DNA of 64,000 bases from the NCBI GenBank assembly GCA_050944685.1, contig JBMNRP010000004.1, positions 80,148-144,147 of the forward strand, written 5' to 3'. Positions 1 to 7,966 of the stretch are shown in pieces; the first letter of the stretch is position 1; every line of letters begins with the position of its first letter. Source of the DNA: CADBRN01 sp050944685 (GTDB taxonomy: Bacteria; Bacillota; Clostridia; Lachnospirales; Lachnospiraceae). Both the position numbers and the translations under genes were made by a program. The notes beneath the pieces were generated by a model. It saw only the letters and a list, made by a program, of their open reading frames with translations, ran no database searches and had not been told where the DNA came from.

Positions 1-1
1 T

Positions 2-88
2 GAGGATCATCGTCTCATCACGGGACAGAATCCGATGTCGATCCGAAAAGTGGCGGAAATGCTTGCAGGGGAGCTGAAGGAGAGATAA
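2..88 (+). CDS. DJ-1/PfpI family protein, C-terminal 28 residues (cut by window edge)
   Basis: Reading frame open from the window edge to TAA at 86-88. The residues LITGQNPMS followed by an amphipathic helix ending ELKER match the usual C-terminus of ThiJ/PfpI-type class I glutamine amidotransferase-like proteins, whose members act on reactive carbonyls or as chaperones. The next gene starts 2 bp later with its own Shine-Dalgarno inside this gene's end, so it is the upstream member of the redox operon. With only 28 residues the family call is reasonable, but substrate and catalytic residues are out of view. Confidence 0.6.
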   Translation, partial: EDHRLITGQNPMSIRKVAEMLAGELKER

Positions 89-90
89 AC

Positions 91-654
91 ATGCAGAAAG
101 ACATTGGGGCAGTAATGGGTTTGTATCCGATGCCGACAACTCTGGTCGGTACGGTTCTGGAGGACGGGAGAGTGAATTTTCTTCCGATTGCCCATGTGGG
201 AGTGGTGGAACATGGCCATTTCCTGATCAGTGTGGATCAGGCACACAGGCTGGATGATGCAGCCATCCGAAAAAATGGAGTTGTCTCGGTCAGTCTGATC
301 AATCATGAAATGCTGAAGGCAGCTGACTGGTGCGGCATTGTGAAGGCGGAAAATATGGATAAGTCGGATGCGTTCCCCTGGCATTTTGATGATCTGGAAA
401 AAGCTCCGGTCGTTGAAAATGCGCCGGTCTGCATGACCTGCAGGGTAGAGCAGATGGTCACGGTGGGAGCTTTTCATAATTACATTCTGAAGCCTGTGCA
501 CACTTATGTACAGGAGGAAAATCTGAATGAACGTGGTAAAATAGACTATGAAAAGGTCAGTCCGGTACTGTTCGAGTTTCAGAGCGCTCAGTATCTGTCA
601 ACAGGAAATGTTACTGCAAAATGCTGGAATTATGGAAAGGATTATAAGAAATGA
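91..654 (+). CDS. Flavin reductase-like (FMN-binding split-barrel) protein
   Basis: 187 residues, the typical length of single-domain flavin reductase-like proteins that bind FMN in a split beta-barrel and reduce or shuttle flavin. N-terminal GAVMGLYPMPTTLVGTVLEDG is the family's opening strand pair (PxPxxLVGT), followed by SVSLINHEMLKAADWCGI and a C-terminal region ending FEFQSAQYLSTG. Start fixed by AAGGAGA 8 bp upstream. It overlaps the nitroreductase start by ATGA, so the two are translationally coupled. A paralogue of the same fold sits at 3486-4070. Physiological acceptor unknown; Cys in DWCG is family-typical. Confidence 0.85.
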   Translation: MQKDIGAVMGLYPMPTTLVGTVLEDGRVNFLPIAHVGVVEHGHFLISVDQAHRLDDAAIRKNGVVSVSLINHEMLKAADWCGIVKAENMDKSDAFPWHFDDLEKAPVVENAPVCMTCRVEQMVTVGAFHNYILKPVHTYVQEENLNERGKIDYEKVSPVLFEFQSAQYLSTGNVTAKCWNYGKDYKK

Positions 655-1169
655 AAGACTTTTTGACGTTGGCGGAAGAACGATTTTCTGTTCGAAAATA
701 TCAGGATAAGGCGATTGAACCTGAAAAAATGAAAAAAATTCTGGAGGCAGCCAGGATTGCACCGACGGCTGCAAATCATCAGCCTTTCAGAATTTATATC
801 CTGAAAAGTGAGAAAGCTCTCAGTACGATTCGAGAAATAACTCCCTGTGCTTTTAACGCACCGATTGTTCTGCTGATGACCTATAACGTGGACGAGCAAT
901 GGAAGAACGCAAAGGAGCCTGGTATTGCCTCCGGCCAGCAGGATGTGAGTATTGTCGCAACTCATATGATGCTGGAAGCCTGGGATCTCGGGATTGCCTC
1001 CTGCTGGGTCAATGCGTTTCCGAACAGCAAAGCCGCAGAGGCATTTCACATTCCGGAGAACGAGAAGGTTGTTCTGCTGATGCCGCTCGGTTATGCGGAT
1101 CCGGGAGCCGTACCGGCACCCATGCACACGCAGTATCGCGCGATGGAAGAGGTGGTGAAAGAACTTTGA
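651..1169 (+). CDS. Nitroreductase family protein
   Basis: 172 residues, FMN-dependent NAD(P)H oxidoreductase of the nitroreductase fold. Seen: N-terminal RFSVRKYQDKAIE (FMN phosphate-binding RxSxRxF type), APTAANHQPF (FMN-contact segment near residue 40), and C-terminal MPLGYADPG (LGYP-like loop). Proteins of this family reduce nitroaromatics, quinones or enals as homodimers in the cytosol. Start overlaps the flavin reductase stop (ATGA), and the HxlR gene follows 8 bp after the stop, making a redox-stress operon. No deletion or unusual composition seen. Confidence 0.88.
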   Translation: MKDFLTLAEERFSVRKYQDKAIEPEKMKKILEAARIAPTAANHQPFRIYILKSEKALSTIREITPCAFNAPIVLLMTYNVDEQWKNAKEPGIASGQQDVSIVATHMMLEAWDLGIASCWVNAFPNSKAAEAFHIPENEKVVLLMPLGYADPGAVPAPMHTQYRAMEEVVKEL

Positions 1170-1177
1170 AGGATACG

Positions 1178-1540
1178 ATGTTTCACTGTCCGGTCGAAGC
1201 GACACTGAGTCTGATCGGAGGAAAATATAAACCGATTATTCTCTACCATCTGATCGGTCAGACACTGCGATTTTCAGAACTGCAGCGGATCATGCCGCAG
1301 GCAACGCAGAAGATGCTGACGCAGCAGCTGAGGGAACTGGAAGCGGACGGACTGGTCCATCGTGAGGTTTTTCCGGTGGTTCCTCCGAAGACGGAGTATT
1401 CTCTGACGGAGTACGGACAGACTCTGGCACCTGTTCTGAAGGCAATGTGCGACTGGGGAAAAGAACACCTCTCAAAATATATCCTTCCGCCTGCAGAGAC
1501 AGAAAAAGGGGAACGAAAATGCCGGAAACAGGGAGGGTGA
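1178..1540 (+). CDS. HxlR family winged-helix transcriptional regulator
   Basis: 120 residues starting at ATG 1178, where the family N-terminus CPVEATLSLIGGKYKPIILYHL begins. An upstream in-frame extension exists but covers the nitroreductase coding region and lacks homology. The HTH is at about residues 25-70 (RFSELQRIMPQATQKMLTQQLRELEADG) and the wing is PPKTEYSLTEYG. HxlR/YodB proteins commonly sense quinones, aldehydes or disulfide stress through the N-terminal Cys (here Cys4). Placement after flavin reductase and nitroreductase fits that role. The 3' end overlaps the MATE gene by 22 bp. Confidence 0.88.
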   Translation: MFHCPVEATLSLIGGKYKPIILYHLIGQTLRFSELQRIMPQATQKMLTQQLRELEADGLVHREVFPVVPPKTEYSLTEYGQTLAPVLKAMCDWGKEHLSKYILPPAETEKGERKCRKQGG

Positions 1541-2931
1541 ATACCGTCAGGGAAAACCCTGCAGAAAATAAAATGGCAGTGATGCCTGTGCCGAAACTGA
1601 TTCTGAACATGGGGTTTCCCATGATGCTTTCCATGCTGGGGCAGGCTTTGTATAACGTCGTGGATACGTTTTATGTGTCCAGGATTCCGGATTCGCCCGG
1701 TGTGACGAATGCCGGAGAGATGGCAATCAATGCGCTGACCCTGGCGTTTCCTGTCCAGATGCTGATAATGGCGCTCGGGGTCGGGACAGGTGTAGGGGTG
1801 AATGCGCTGGTTTCCCGGCTGCTGGGGATGAAACAGAGAAGGCAGGCGGAAAATGCCGCGGGAAACGCCCTGTTTGTCACCCTTCTGTATTTCCTGGCGA
1901 TGTTTCTGTTTGGAATTTTTGGTGCGGAGGCGTTTATCGGGAGCCAGACCGATAACAGTATCATTGCGTCTTACGGAACCACTTATGTCAGGATCATCTC
2001 GACCTTTTCGTTTGGCACACTGGGATATATGTGCCTTGAGAAAGTAACGATTGCGACCGGACGGACAAAGATTACCATGATGACGCAGATCGCGGGCGCC
2101 CTGACCAATATCCTGCTGGATCCGATTCTGATTTATGGGTGGATCGGTTTTCCGGCAATGGGAGTGAGAGGAGCAGCGATCGCAACGGTTGTCGGACAGT
2201 TTGTTTCTCTGATCTGGATCGGATCATTTTATCTCGGAAAGAAACGGATTTTGTCTGTCCGTCGGGCGGATTTCAGACCCAGGAAGCAGATTCTTGCAGA
2301 ATTGTACCGGATCGGAATACCGGCGATCGCCATGCAGATTCTGGTTCCCATCATGTCGTATGTCATGAATCTGATTCTCGGAAGCATCTCAGAGGCGGCG
2401 GTGACCGCATACGGCATTTATTATAAACTTCAGAACTTCATTTTCATGCCGGGATACGGATTAAATAACGCTTCGATTCCGATTATTTCTTTTAATTTTG
2501 GTGCGGGGAAAAAAGAAAGAATTGCCCAGGCAGTCCGCTGGGCTTTAACAGATGTCACTGTGATCATGCTGATCGGCGTCATTCTTCTGGAAGGCTGGAC
2601 AAAACCGATCGTCTCGTTGTTTGCTGTCACATCAGAGACAGAATCGCTTTGCGTCGCGGCGCTTCGGATCATTGTCTGGGGCTTTTTCTTTGCCGGGGTA
2701 AATATCATTCTGCAGGGAGTCTGCCAGGCACTGGGGAATGGATTTTTTTCTCTGATCATTTCTCTTGTGCGGCTGATTGCCGTGCCATTGCCGTCAGCAT
2801 TTTTTCTGGCGCGGCTGCCGCAGGCAAGTTCAGTGGTCTGGTTTTCTATTCCGATGGGAGAATTATCTGCCTGCGTTATTGCGGTAATTCTGACGATGTA
2901 TCTATACCGGAGAAAAACAGGGAAGTTATAA
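1519..2931 (+). CDS. MATE family multidrug/toxin efflux transporter
   Basis: 470 residues with twelve predicted membrane spans in two MatE repeats, the normal size. Opening PVPKLILNMGFPMMLSMLGQALYNVVDTFYVS is the MATE helix-1 signature, and the second repeat begins near residue 240 (IAMQILVPIMSYVMNLILG). I choose ATG 1519, preceded by AAAGGGGAA; an earlier in-frame ATG lies inside the HxlR gene. Transports cationic or amphipathic compounds out by Na+ or H+ antiport in the cytoplasmic membrane. Last gene of the operon that starts before the window; a second MATE at 52320-53765 belongs to another subgroup. Confidence 0.87.
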   Translation: MPETGRVNTVRENPAENKMAVMPVPKLILNMGFPMMLSMLGQALYNVVDTFYVSRIPDSPGVTNAGEMAINALTLAFPVQMLIMALGVGTGVGVNALVSRLLGMKQRRQAENAAGNALFVTLLYFLAMFLFGIFGAEAFIGSQTDNSIIASYGTTYVRIISTFSFGTLGYMCLEKVTIATGRTKITMMTQIAGALTNILLDPILIYGWIGFPAMGVRGAAIATVVGQFVSLIWIGSFYLGKKRILSVRRADFRPRKQILAELYRIGIPAIAMQILVPIMSYVMNLILGSISEAAVTAYGIYYKLQNFIFMPGYGLNNASIPIISFNFGAGKKERIAQAVRWALTDVTVIMLIGVILLEGWTKPIVSLFAVTSETESLCVAALRIIVWGFFFAGVNIILQGVCQALGNGFFSLIISLVRLIAVPLPSAFFLARLPQASSVVWFSIPMGELSACVIAVILTMYLYRRKTGKL

Positions 2932-2950
2932 GCAAAATAATAAAGAGATG

Positions 2951-3283
2951 TTATAATCGGTGGGTATCTCCCCATTCACACATTTGATCAAGGATAGGCA
3001 TGAGCGACTTCCCGCGGTCTGTGAGAGAATATTCCACTTTGGGAGGAATCTGCGGATATTCTTCCCGATGTACCAGCTGATCTTTCTCCAGTTCTTTTAA
3101 TGTGGAACTGAGTGTCTTGAAAGAGATGCCGCCGATATAGCGCTGCATCTCATTAAAACGTACTACTCCGAATTCCATCAGCGTGTACAGAATCGTCATT
3201 TTATATTTTCCGTTGATCAACGATAACGTATAGCTGAATCCGGTTGTCTCCAGTTTTTCATCAGCAATGCTTCGTTTGCTCAT
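2951..3283 (-). CDS. HxlR family transcriptional regulator
   Basis: 110 residues. Seen: GFSYTLSLINGKYKMTILYTLMEFGVVRFNEMQRYIGGISFKTLSSTLKELEKDQLVHREEY, the HxlR winged helix, and a C-terminal ICEWGDTHR-like end. Unlike the copy at 1178, it lacks the N-terminal CP dipeptide; the position is GFSY, so thiol sensing through that cysteine is unlikely. Divergent from the flavin reductase at 3486, with 202 bp between them, and probably its regulator. Convergent with the MATE gene, separated by 19 bp with no clear terminator. Confidence 0.86.
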   Translation of the reverse strand: MSKRSIADEKLETTGFSYTLSLINGKYKMTILYTLMEFGVVRFNEMQRYIGGISFKTLSSTLKELEKDQLVHREEYPQIPPKVEYSLTDRGKSLMPILDQMCEWGDTHRL

Positions 3284-3284
3284 A

Positions 3285-3325
3285 TACTTACCTCAAAGAT
3301 AGTACATTACCTGAATGTGCGTACT
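3285..3325. promoter_or_regulatory. Candidate HxlR operator/promoter region
   Basis: Immediately upstream of the minus-strand HxlR start lie AGTAC (3301-3305) and GTACT (3321-3325), a short dyad with a 15-bp gap, inside an AT-rich region. GTAC- or TACT-type half-sites are known for several HxlR/YodB regulators. The assignment rests on motif type and position only; half-site spacing is not the standard one. Confidence 0.3.
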
Positions 3326-3485
3326 TGCTATTTCTATACTTGAAATATATTATTAACGAAGAGAGTTGTCAATGATTTGTTTGCTGCCTGAGTAATTGCA
3401 TGGAGTTCCATATGGGATCCGGACTGATAGACTGTCAGGCAGTCGAAGAAGCAACGATGAAATCAGAAGTAAGGAGTGATCGCCA

Positions 3486-4070
3486 ATGACAAAAGATTTA
3501 GGAATAGTGCCGTATCTGTTTCCGATGCCGACCTATATGATCGGTACCTACAATGAGGATGATTCCGTCGACGTCATGATGATGGCATGGGGAGGAATCT
3601 GCGCAAGGGACATGGTTGCGCTGAATCTTTCGGCAAATCATAAGACTGTCGCAAACATCAAAGCCAGAAAAGCCTTTACACTGGCCATTCCGGGAACGGA
3701 TACGCTGAAAGAGTCTGACTTCTTCGGCATCGCCACCGGAAATAAGATGAAAGATAAGTTCGAGCGCAGCGGTCTTCATGCCGTGAAAAGCGGTCGGGTT
3801 GACGCACCGGTCATCAGGGAATATCCGGTGACGCTGGAATGCGAGGCAGTTGATTTTCAGGACCAGCCCTACGGTCTCCGCATCCTGGGAAAAATCGTGA
3901 ACGTTATCGCGGATGAAAAAGTCCTGGATGAGAAGGGCAGAATTGATGCCGGAAAGATCCATGCATTCGCTTTTGATCAGATGCAGAACGGTTATTATGC
4001 CATCGGAGAGAAAGTCGGTCAGGCATGGCAAAGCGGTACGGAATATATGAAAGAGGAGGAGTCTGAATGA
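3486..4070 (+). CDS. Flavin reductase family protein (FMN-binding split barrel)
   Basis: 194 residues; PYLFPMPTYMIGTYNEDDSVDVMMMAWGGICARDMVALNLS is the canonical opening of the flavin reductase-like domain, with FMN contacts expected in AWGGIC and the NHKTVANIKARKAFTLAIPG stretch. Shine-Dalgarno AAGGAGTGATCGCC precedes ATG 3486. The stop overlaps the next start (ATGA), so it is coupled to a flavodoxin-fold FMN reductase. The pair resembles a two-component flavin or quinone reductase unit controlled by the divergent HxlR regulator. Electron acceptor cannot be read from sequence. Confidence 0.87.
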   Translation: MTKDLGIVPYLFPMPTYMIGTYNEDDSVDVMMMAWGGICARDMVALNLSANHKTVANIKARKAFTLAIPGTDTLKESDFFGIATGNKMKDKFERSGLHAVKSGRVDAPVIREYPVTLECEAVDFQDQPYGLRILGKIVNVIADEKVLDEKGRIDAGKIHAFAFDQMQNGYYAIGEKVGQAWQSGTEYMKEEESE

Positions 4071-4618
4071 GCAGGAAAATCGTAATACTGAACGGAAGTC
4101 CGCGGAAAAAAGGCAATACGTCAAGTTTGACAGCATCTTTTTCAGAAGGAGCCAGAAGTGTCGGAAATGAAGTGACAGAGTTCTTTATCAATGGCATGGA
4201 TATTCATGGCTGCCGGGGATGTTTCGGCGGACACAGCAGCAAAGACTGTCCCTGTGTTCAGAAAGACGATATGGCTGCCATTTATCCGAAAGTGAAAGAG
4301 GCAGATGTCGTGGTTCTTGCCTCGCCGCTCTATTACTGGACGATCAGCGGACAGCTGAAAACGGTGATTGACCGGCTGTTTGCCCTGGAGGAAGGCGACG
4401 GGCAGAAGCTGCGCGGAAATGGGAAGGCGGGTATTCTTCTCATGGCCGCGGAAGGAAATGGTTTTGAAGACAGCCTGAATTACTTCAATCATTTAATGGA
4501 GCATCTGCAGTGGAAAAATCTCGGGTCCGTACTTGCCGGAGGCAACATGGCTGTCGGAGATATTGCCGGAAAGCCGGAACTGCAGAAGGCATATGATCTC
4601 GGAGCATCGATTCAATAA
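4067..4618 (+). CDS. NADPH-dependent FMN reductase / flavodoxin-fold iron-sulfur flavoprotein-like
   Basis: 183 residues. KIVILNGSPRKKGNTSSL is the FMN phosphate loop of the NADPH-dependent FMN reductase family, and SPLYYWTISGQLKTVIDR is the isoalloxazine-contact motif. Between them is a cysteine cluster HGCRGCFGG...DCPC (about residues 48-63), as in iron-sulfur flavoproteins and multimeric flavodoxins, so a metal or redox cysteine centre is possible. Start overlaps the preceding flavin reductase stop. Slightly shorter than some relatives at the C-terminus but all core motifs are present. Confidence 0.85.
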   Translation: MSRKIVILNGSPRKKGNTSSLTASFSEGARSVGNEVTEFFINGMDIHGCRGCFGGHSSKDCPCVQKDDMAAIYPKVKEADVVVLASPLYYWTISGQLKTVIDRLFALEEGDGQKLRGNGKAGILLMAAEGNGFEDSLNYFNHLMEHLQWKNLGSVLAGGNMAVGDIAGKPELQKAYDLGASIQ

Positions 4619-4627
4619 GAAAGCATG

Positions 4628-4686
4628 AGAGCCGTATAAGAGGAAGATCAGCTTTTCAGCTGTGATCTCTTATCCGGCTCTTTTTC
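4628..4686 (+). terminator. Rho-independent terminator after the flavin reductase operon
   Basis: AGAGCCG and ATAAGAG pair with CTCTTAT and CGGCTCT around an inner AGCTTTTCAGCT hairpin, followed by TTTTTC. It lies 10 bp after the FMN reductase stop. Confidence 0.85.
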
Positions 4687-4699
4687 AAATTTCCTGTTT

Positions 4700-5104
4700 T
4701 CATTCACCCTTCAGAAGTGTGACACCGTAACTTACAGCGGCTGTGACCAGGAGAATGATGCCGATCACGAAAAGCGGAGCTGTCATGGGAGAAGAGGTAT
4801 TGGCAATCTCAAATACTCCGAGCAGAGCGCTGTGTACGGTCAAAGTGGCAACTCCGGATGACCAGAGATCTGAGACAAAGATCGGTACATCCCGGTTCAG
4901 CAGCATGAGCACGAGCGCCGGGACCGCCCCGAGAAGAAGGGGCCACAGGCAGAGAAAGCTCATATAAGGCGATGTAACTCCGTGTGAAAATTGATTGTAT
5001 ATCGTGGAAAACAGCAGACAAAAGGCTGTCACGGCTAAATAGATAATCAGCCTGCGGCGCTGCTGCACCCGAATGAATTGTTCATGCGACGTATACAATA
5101 TCAC
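4700..5104 (-). CDS. Small polytopic membrane protein of surface locus A
   Basis: 134 residues, no family I recognise. Four hydrophobic spans are visible at about residues 19-38, 48-68, 83-100 and 108-128, after a basic start (RVQQRRR). GTG 5104 is preceded by GAGAGGAG and overlaps the phosphodiester glycosidase stop by 23 bp, so it is last in the operon. At the equivalent place in locus B a 90-residue two-span protein follows the glycosidase (40617-40889), suggesting a membrane partner of the glycosidase or flippase, though the sequences are not obviously similar. Confidence 0.65.
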   Translation of the reverse strand: MILYTSHEQFIRVQQRRRLIIYLAVTAFCLLFSTIYNQFSHGVTSPYMSFLCLWPLLLGAVPALVLMLLNRDVPIFVSDLWSSGVATLTVHSALLGVFEIANTSSPMTAPLFVIGIILLVTAAVSYGVTLLKGE

Positions 5105-6119
5105 TCACGCTCCTCTCTTTGATTGTCTTTCCGTTTGAGGTCGGATTATTGATGACTTCTCCGTTGAAGTACATTGTGGTTGATCCGCCACCGTCGAGGT
5201 TATAGGCAACTGTACAGCCAAGATCCTGCATAACGCTTGCCAGCGATGAGAGACTTAAGCCGGTGCTCTCGCTCGTTCTTCCGTCTGCGACTACCATGAC
5301 ATAATGTCCGACGTCAATCATTCCGATTGCGGTTCTGGGGTTGCTTTGCTGTGCCCGTTGAACTTCATCGCCGGAATCGACGGCTATTTCACCATCCTCA
5401 ACAAGTCCGGGACCGAAGGAGTAGATCTGAACGGCTCCATCTGCCTCAAGCTCCTCTGCGGTTACTTCGGATTCCTGGATGATATCCATGGTCCCATCCT
5501 CGTAGATTACCAGATCTTCCTGACCGGAATCGCTGCTTTGCGTACTGCGGTACAGATAGCCGTTTCGCATGACGTAGCCGCTGTTGCGGGAACCGTAGTA
5601 GTCGCCGTTAATTGCCAGAATGGCTCCGACCTCGCCGGCAATTTCAGATGTCGTTTCGGTTACATTTCTTCCAAAGCTTCCGTTCGCAAGACCGCTCATC
5701 AGCCTCGAAGGATCATCCAGGACGATGTCCGCGATGTAAACCGTCGTATTATCTACCCTTTCTGTTGTGATTGATATGGATACCCCGTCCGCCTCGTACG
5801 ACGTGTCCGTAACCGTGGCTGTGTCTGTGCTGCTTGTGCTGTCCGCGCTGTCGGAACTTTCGGCAGCAGATGTATCCGACGAAGAAGAAGTGTCGGAAGA
5901 GGTCCCACCGTCACTGGATGTATTGCCAGCCGTTGCGGTAACATTCGTATTTCCCGTGGTGGTGGCTGTGGTCTGTGTTATTTCATCAGCGGAAACGACA
6001 TTCGAAGGCAGGACGAATGTCTGAAGCAGAGTCAGCATCGTATATCCGATGAGAAATACACTAAACAAGACCGCCCAGAGTTTGTGACGCGTGTTTTTTC
6101 GACTTGCTTTCCGTTTCAT
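5082..6119 (-). CDS. Phosphodiester glycosidase (NAGPA-domain) exported protein, locus A
   Basis: 345 residues from ATG 6119, which has AAGGAGG 9 bp upstream; a longer in-frame start at 6149 lacks such a site. Basic N-terminus (KRKASRKNTRHK), one membrane anchor at about residues 14-36, then a Ser/Thr/Asp-rich linker to about residue 105. The NAGPA-type domain holds LAINGDYYGSRNSGYVMRNG, NPRTAIGM, and the signature NLDGGGSTTMYFNG near the C-terminus. The family hydrolyses sugar-phosphodiester bonds (mannose-6-phosphate uncovering enzyme fold). Likely acts outside the membrane on surface glycan or lipid-linked phosphodiesters. Its 5' end overlaps the upstream GT2-GtrA gene by 59 bp. Paralogue at 39581-40600. 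Confidence 0.85.
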   Translation of the reverse strand: MKRKASRKNTRHKLWAVLFSVFLIGYTMLTLLQTFVLPSNVVSADEITQTTATTTGNTNVTATAGNTSSDGGTSSDTSSSSDTSAAESSDSADSTSSTDTATVTDTSYEADGVSISITTERVDNTTVYIADIVLDDPSRLMSGLANGSFGRNVTETTSEIAGEVGAILAINGDYYGSRNSGYVMRNGYLYRSTQSSDSGQEDLVIYEDGTMDIIQESEVTAEELEADGAVQIYSFGPGLVEDGEIAVDSGDEVQRAQQSNPRTAIGMIDVGHYVMVVADGRTSESTGLSLSSLASVMQDLGCTVAYNLDGGGSTTMYFNGEVINNPTSNGKTIKERSVSDIVYVA

Positions 6120-7176
6120 GAGAAACCCCTCCTTTTCTTTGAAACACATAGCGGTGCTGGATTCGATAACTTACAAAAAAGAGCGTAGTGTCAACAATCA
6201 GTTTTGCCGCGAGCGGCGGAAGAGCGGCAGACAGAAGCGTAGTTCCGACTGTGCTGCTGCCCATCAGAGCGAGAAAAAGAATTCCGTACCGCACAGCTTC
6301 CTGCTTTCCATCGGAGCGGGAGTGAAAACTCCAGTATTTGTTTAACAGAAAATTGATGACTCCGGAAAGCAGTCGTGCGCTGATGGTGGATCCGGAAATA
6401 ACGGCTGCTGCCGTAAGATCGCTTCCACTCGTCAACAGCGAAACAAAAATCGTAAAAAAGATCAGATCGCTGGCTGCTCCGATCAGGGAGGCAGCGATAT
6501 AGCGAACAAATCTTCCAATGACGCGAAGCGAGTCGCGAACCGGGCGATAGTGCGAGCCTTTGTTCCCATTCTCGTATATGGTAGAGATCGGAACAGAAAC
6601 CAGCGTCGTTCTGGTTACAGCATCGGTAAGGAAATTCATTTCATACTCGTAGCGGTCGCCATCTTCTTCCAGCGCAAGATCAAGCAGGTCGTTCGGTATT
6701 CCGCGAAGTCCGGTCTGTGTATCGGTACAGCGGACACCGGTTGTTAATCGAAAGAGTATGGAGGAGAAACGATTTCCCCATCGGCTCTTTTTGGGGACGT
6801 CACTGCCGTTAAAATTTCGTGTTCCAAGGATCAGCGATTTCGGATGTTTTTGAACTTCCCGGGCGATGCGAACGATATCCTCCGGACGATGCTGTCCATC
6901 CGCATCCGCCGTGACGATTGAAATGCCGGCTCCATATTTCTCTACCGAGGCTCGGATACCGCTTCGTATCGCCGCACCCTTGCCGCGGTTTCTGCCATGA
7001 TGGACAAGAAGCGCGCCTTCATTCTGCACGTCCTGGAATATCGTCTGGCAGGATGCGTCGGAGCCGTCATCGACAACCGTAATCTGATCAATTCCAAGAG
7101 AGCGGCATTCACGAACCAGATCCAGAAGCGTGGCGTTCGGATTCCAGGCCGGGATCAATAAAACGATAGATTTCAT
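6061..7176 (-). CDS. GT2 (polyprenyl-phosphate glycosyltransferase) fused to GtrA-like flippase domain, locus A
   Basis: 371 residues. Residues 1-215 form a DPM1-like GT2 domain: IVLLIPAWNPN, VVDDGSD, HHGRNRGKGAAIRSG, and the DADGQH metal/donor motif. Residues 230-350 contain four membrane spans typical of GtrA (IGAASDLIFFTIF, LSGVINFLLNKYWSF). Known role of such fusions: transfer of a sugar to undecaprenyl phosphate on the inner face and flipping of the product for surface glycosylation. Preceded by GAGGTG; 19 bp after the micro-ORF. Paralogue at 38542-39588 also precedes an NAGPA-domain gene. Confidence 0.88.
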   Translation of the reverse strand: MKSIVLLIPAWNPNATLLDLVRECRSLGIDQITVVDDGSDASCQTIFQDVQNEGALLVHHGRNRGKGAAIRSGIRASVEKYGAGISIVTADADGQHRPEDIVRIAREVQKHPKSLILGTRNFNGSDVPKKSRWGNRFSSILFRLTTGVRCTDTQTGLRGIPNDLLDLALEEDGDRYEYEMNFLTDAVTRTTLVSVPISTIYENGNKGSHYRPVRDSLRVIGRFVRYIAASLIGAASDLIFFTIFVSLLTSGSDLTAAAVISGSTISARLLSGVINFLLNKYWSFHSRSDGKQEAVRYGILFLALMGSSTVGTTLLSAALPPLAAKLIVDTTLFFVSYRIQHRYVFQRKGGVSHETESKSKKHASQTLGGLV

Positions 7177-7195
7177 ATAATCACCTCTTCAATTC

Positions 7196-7261
7196 CTAGG
7201 CAATCTGCTTGTGGAAGAGACTAAAAAAAACGAGAAGAATAAAAAGTGCTGCAAATTTCAT
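7196..7261 (-). CDS. 21-residue hydrophobic micro-protein
   Basis: A micro-ORF with an excellent AAAGGAGG site 6 bp before ATG 7261: Met-Lys-Phe, about 13 hydrophobic residues (LFILLVFFSLF), then HKQIA and TAG at 7196-7198. It occupies most of the only sizeable gap in the operon, between DUF4956 and GT2-GtrA, in the same direction. The form (single span, Lys inside, polar HKQ tail) is that of small regulatory membrane proteins. A leader-peptide role for the downstream gene is the alternative. Translation is inferred, not shown. Confidence 0.5.
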   Translation of the reverse strand: MKFAALFILLVFFSLFHKQIA

Positions 7262-7291
7262 GGTATCCTCCTTTCTGAAGATCCTGTCAGA

Positions 7292-7966
7292 TCACAGGGT
7301 CTCTTCACCAATTGCGGGACGACCGCAGGATATTTCCAGATTTCCGTTTCGCGTGCGGAGTTCATCAATCATTGCTTTTGTTGAACTTCCGGGTTTTAAT
7401 TGAAGCTCATACGTGATACGGTACAGGCTTCCCAGATTTACCGTTCGTACCTGAAGAAGACGAGCGGAGGTGGTATAGTTTTTCAGAATGTCCTCAAAGG
7501 CGTTTTCGTAATCTGTTTGTTCGGGTGCGGTGATCTTCAAAATCTGAGTCATGGAGTGCTCCTCGCCAAACGGGGAGAGAGTCAGGATAACGTTGACGAC
7601 TGTAACTATAACCGCGAAAACTGCGGCCGCCATCAGGTATCCCATTCCTGTAGCCAGGCCGACGGCCATGCTCAGAAAAATTCCAGTGATCTCTTTTGCG
7701 GTGCCGGTCGCGGAACGAAAACGCACGAGGCTGAAAGCTCCGGCAACAGCGACGCCGACGCCGAGATTGCCATTTACCAGCATAATAACCATCTGCACAA
7801 CGGCCGGAAGCAGAGTCAGAGCGATCAAAAAGCTCTTTGTGGATAAACTGCGGAACCGATACATGATTGCAATAAACAATCCAAGACCGATGGAGCACAG
7901 TGTACAGATCAGAAAAACCGGTCCGGTCATGCCGGTTGACGGAATAATCGTTCCAAATAAATTCAT
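7292..7966 (-). CDS. DUF4956 domain-containing membrane protein
   Basis: 224 residues with four hydrophobic spans in the first half (about residues 18-37, 47-66, 68-88, 105-130) and a soluble C-terminal domain of about 95 residues. GNLGVGVAVAGAFSLVRFRSATGTAKEI is the family hallmark (FSLVRFRS). DUF4956 proteins are repeatedly encoded next to VTC-domain proteins, as here, where the start overlaps the VTC stop by ATGA. A channel or partner role for the VTC protein is suspected from this conservation; no biochemical function is established to my knowledge. Confidence 0.85.
   Translation of the reverse strand: MNLFGTIIPSTGMTGPVFLICTLCSIGLGLFIAIMYRFRSLSTKSFLIALTLLPAVVQMVIMLVNGNLGVGVAVAGAFSLVRFRSATGTAKEITGIFLSMAVGLATGMGYLMAAAVFAVIVTVVNVILTLSPFGEEHSMTQILKITAPEQTDYENAFEDILKNYTTSARLLQVRTVNLGSLYRITYELQLKPGSSTKAMIDELRTRNGNLEISCGRPAIGEETL

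Noticed and set aside
899..1177. N-terminal extension of the HxlR gene at 1178
   Set aside because: It overlaps the nitroreductase gene in another frame and HxlR homology begins exactly at the later ATG.
4700..5104. Homology between the locus A 134-residue and the locus B 90-residue membrane proteins
   Set aside because: Same operon position, but number of spans, length and residues do not align by eye; only synteny is claimed.
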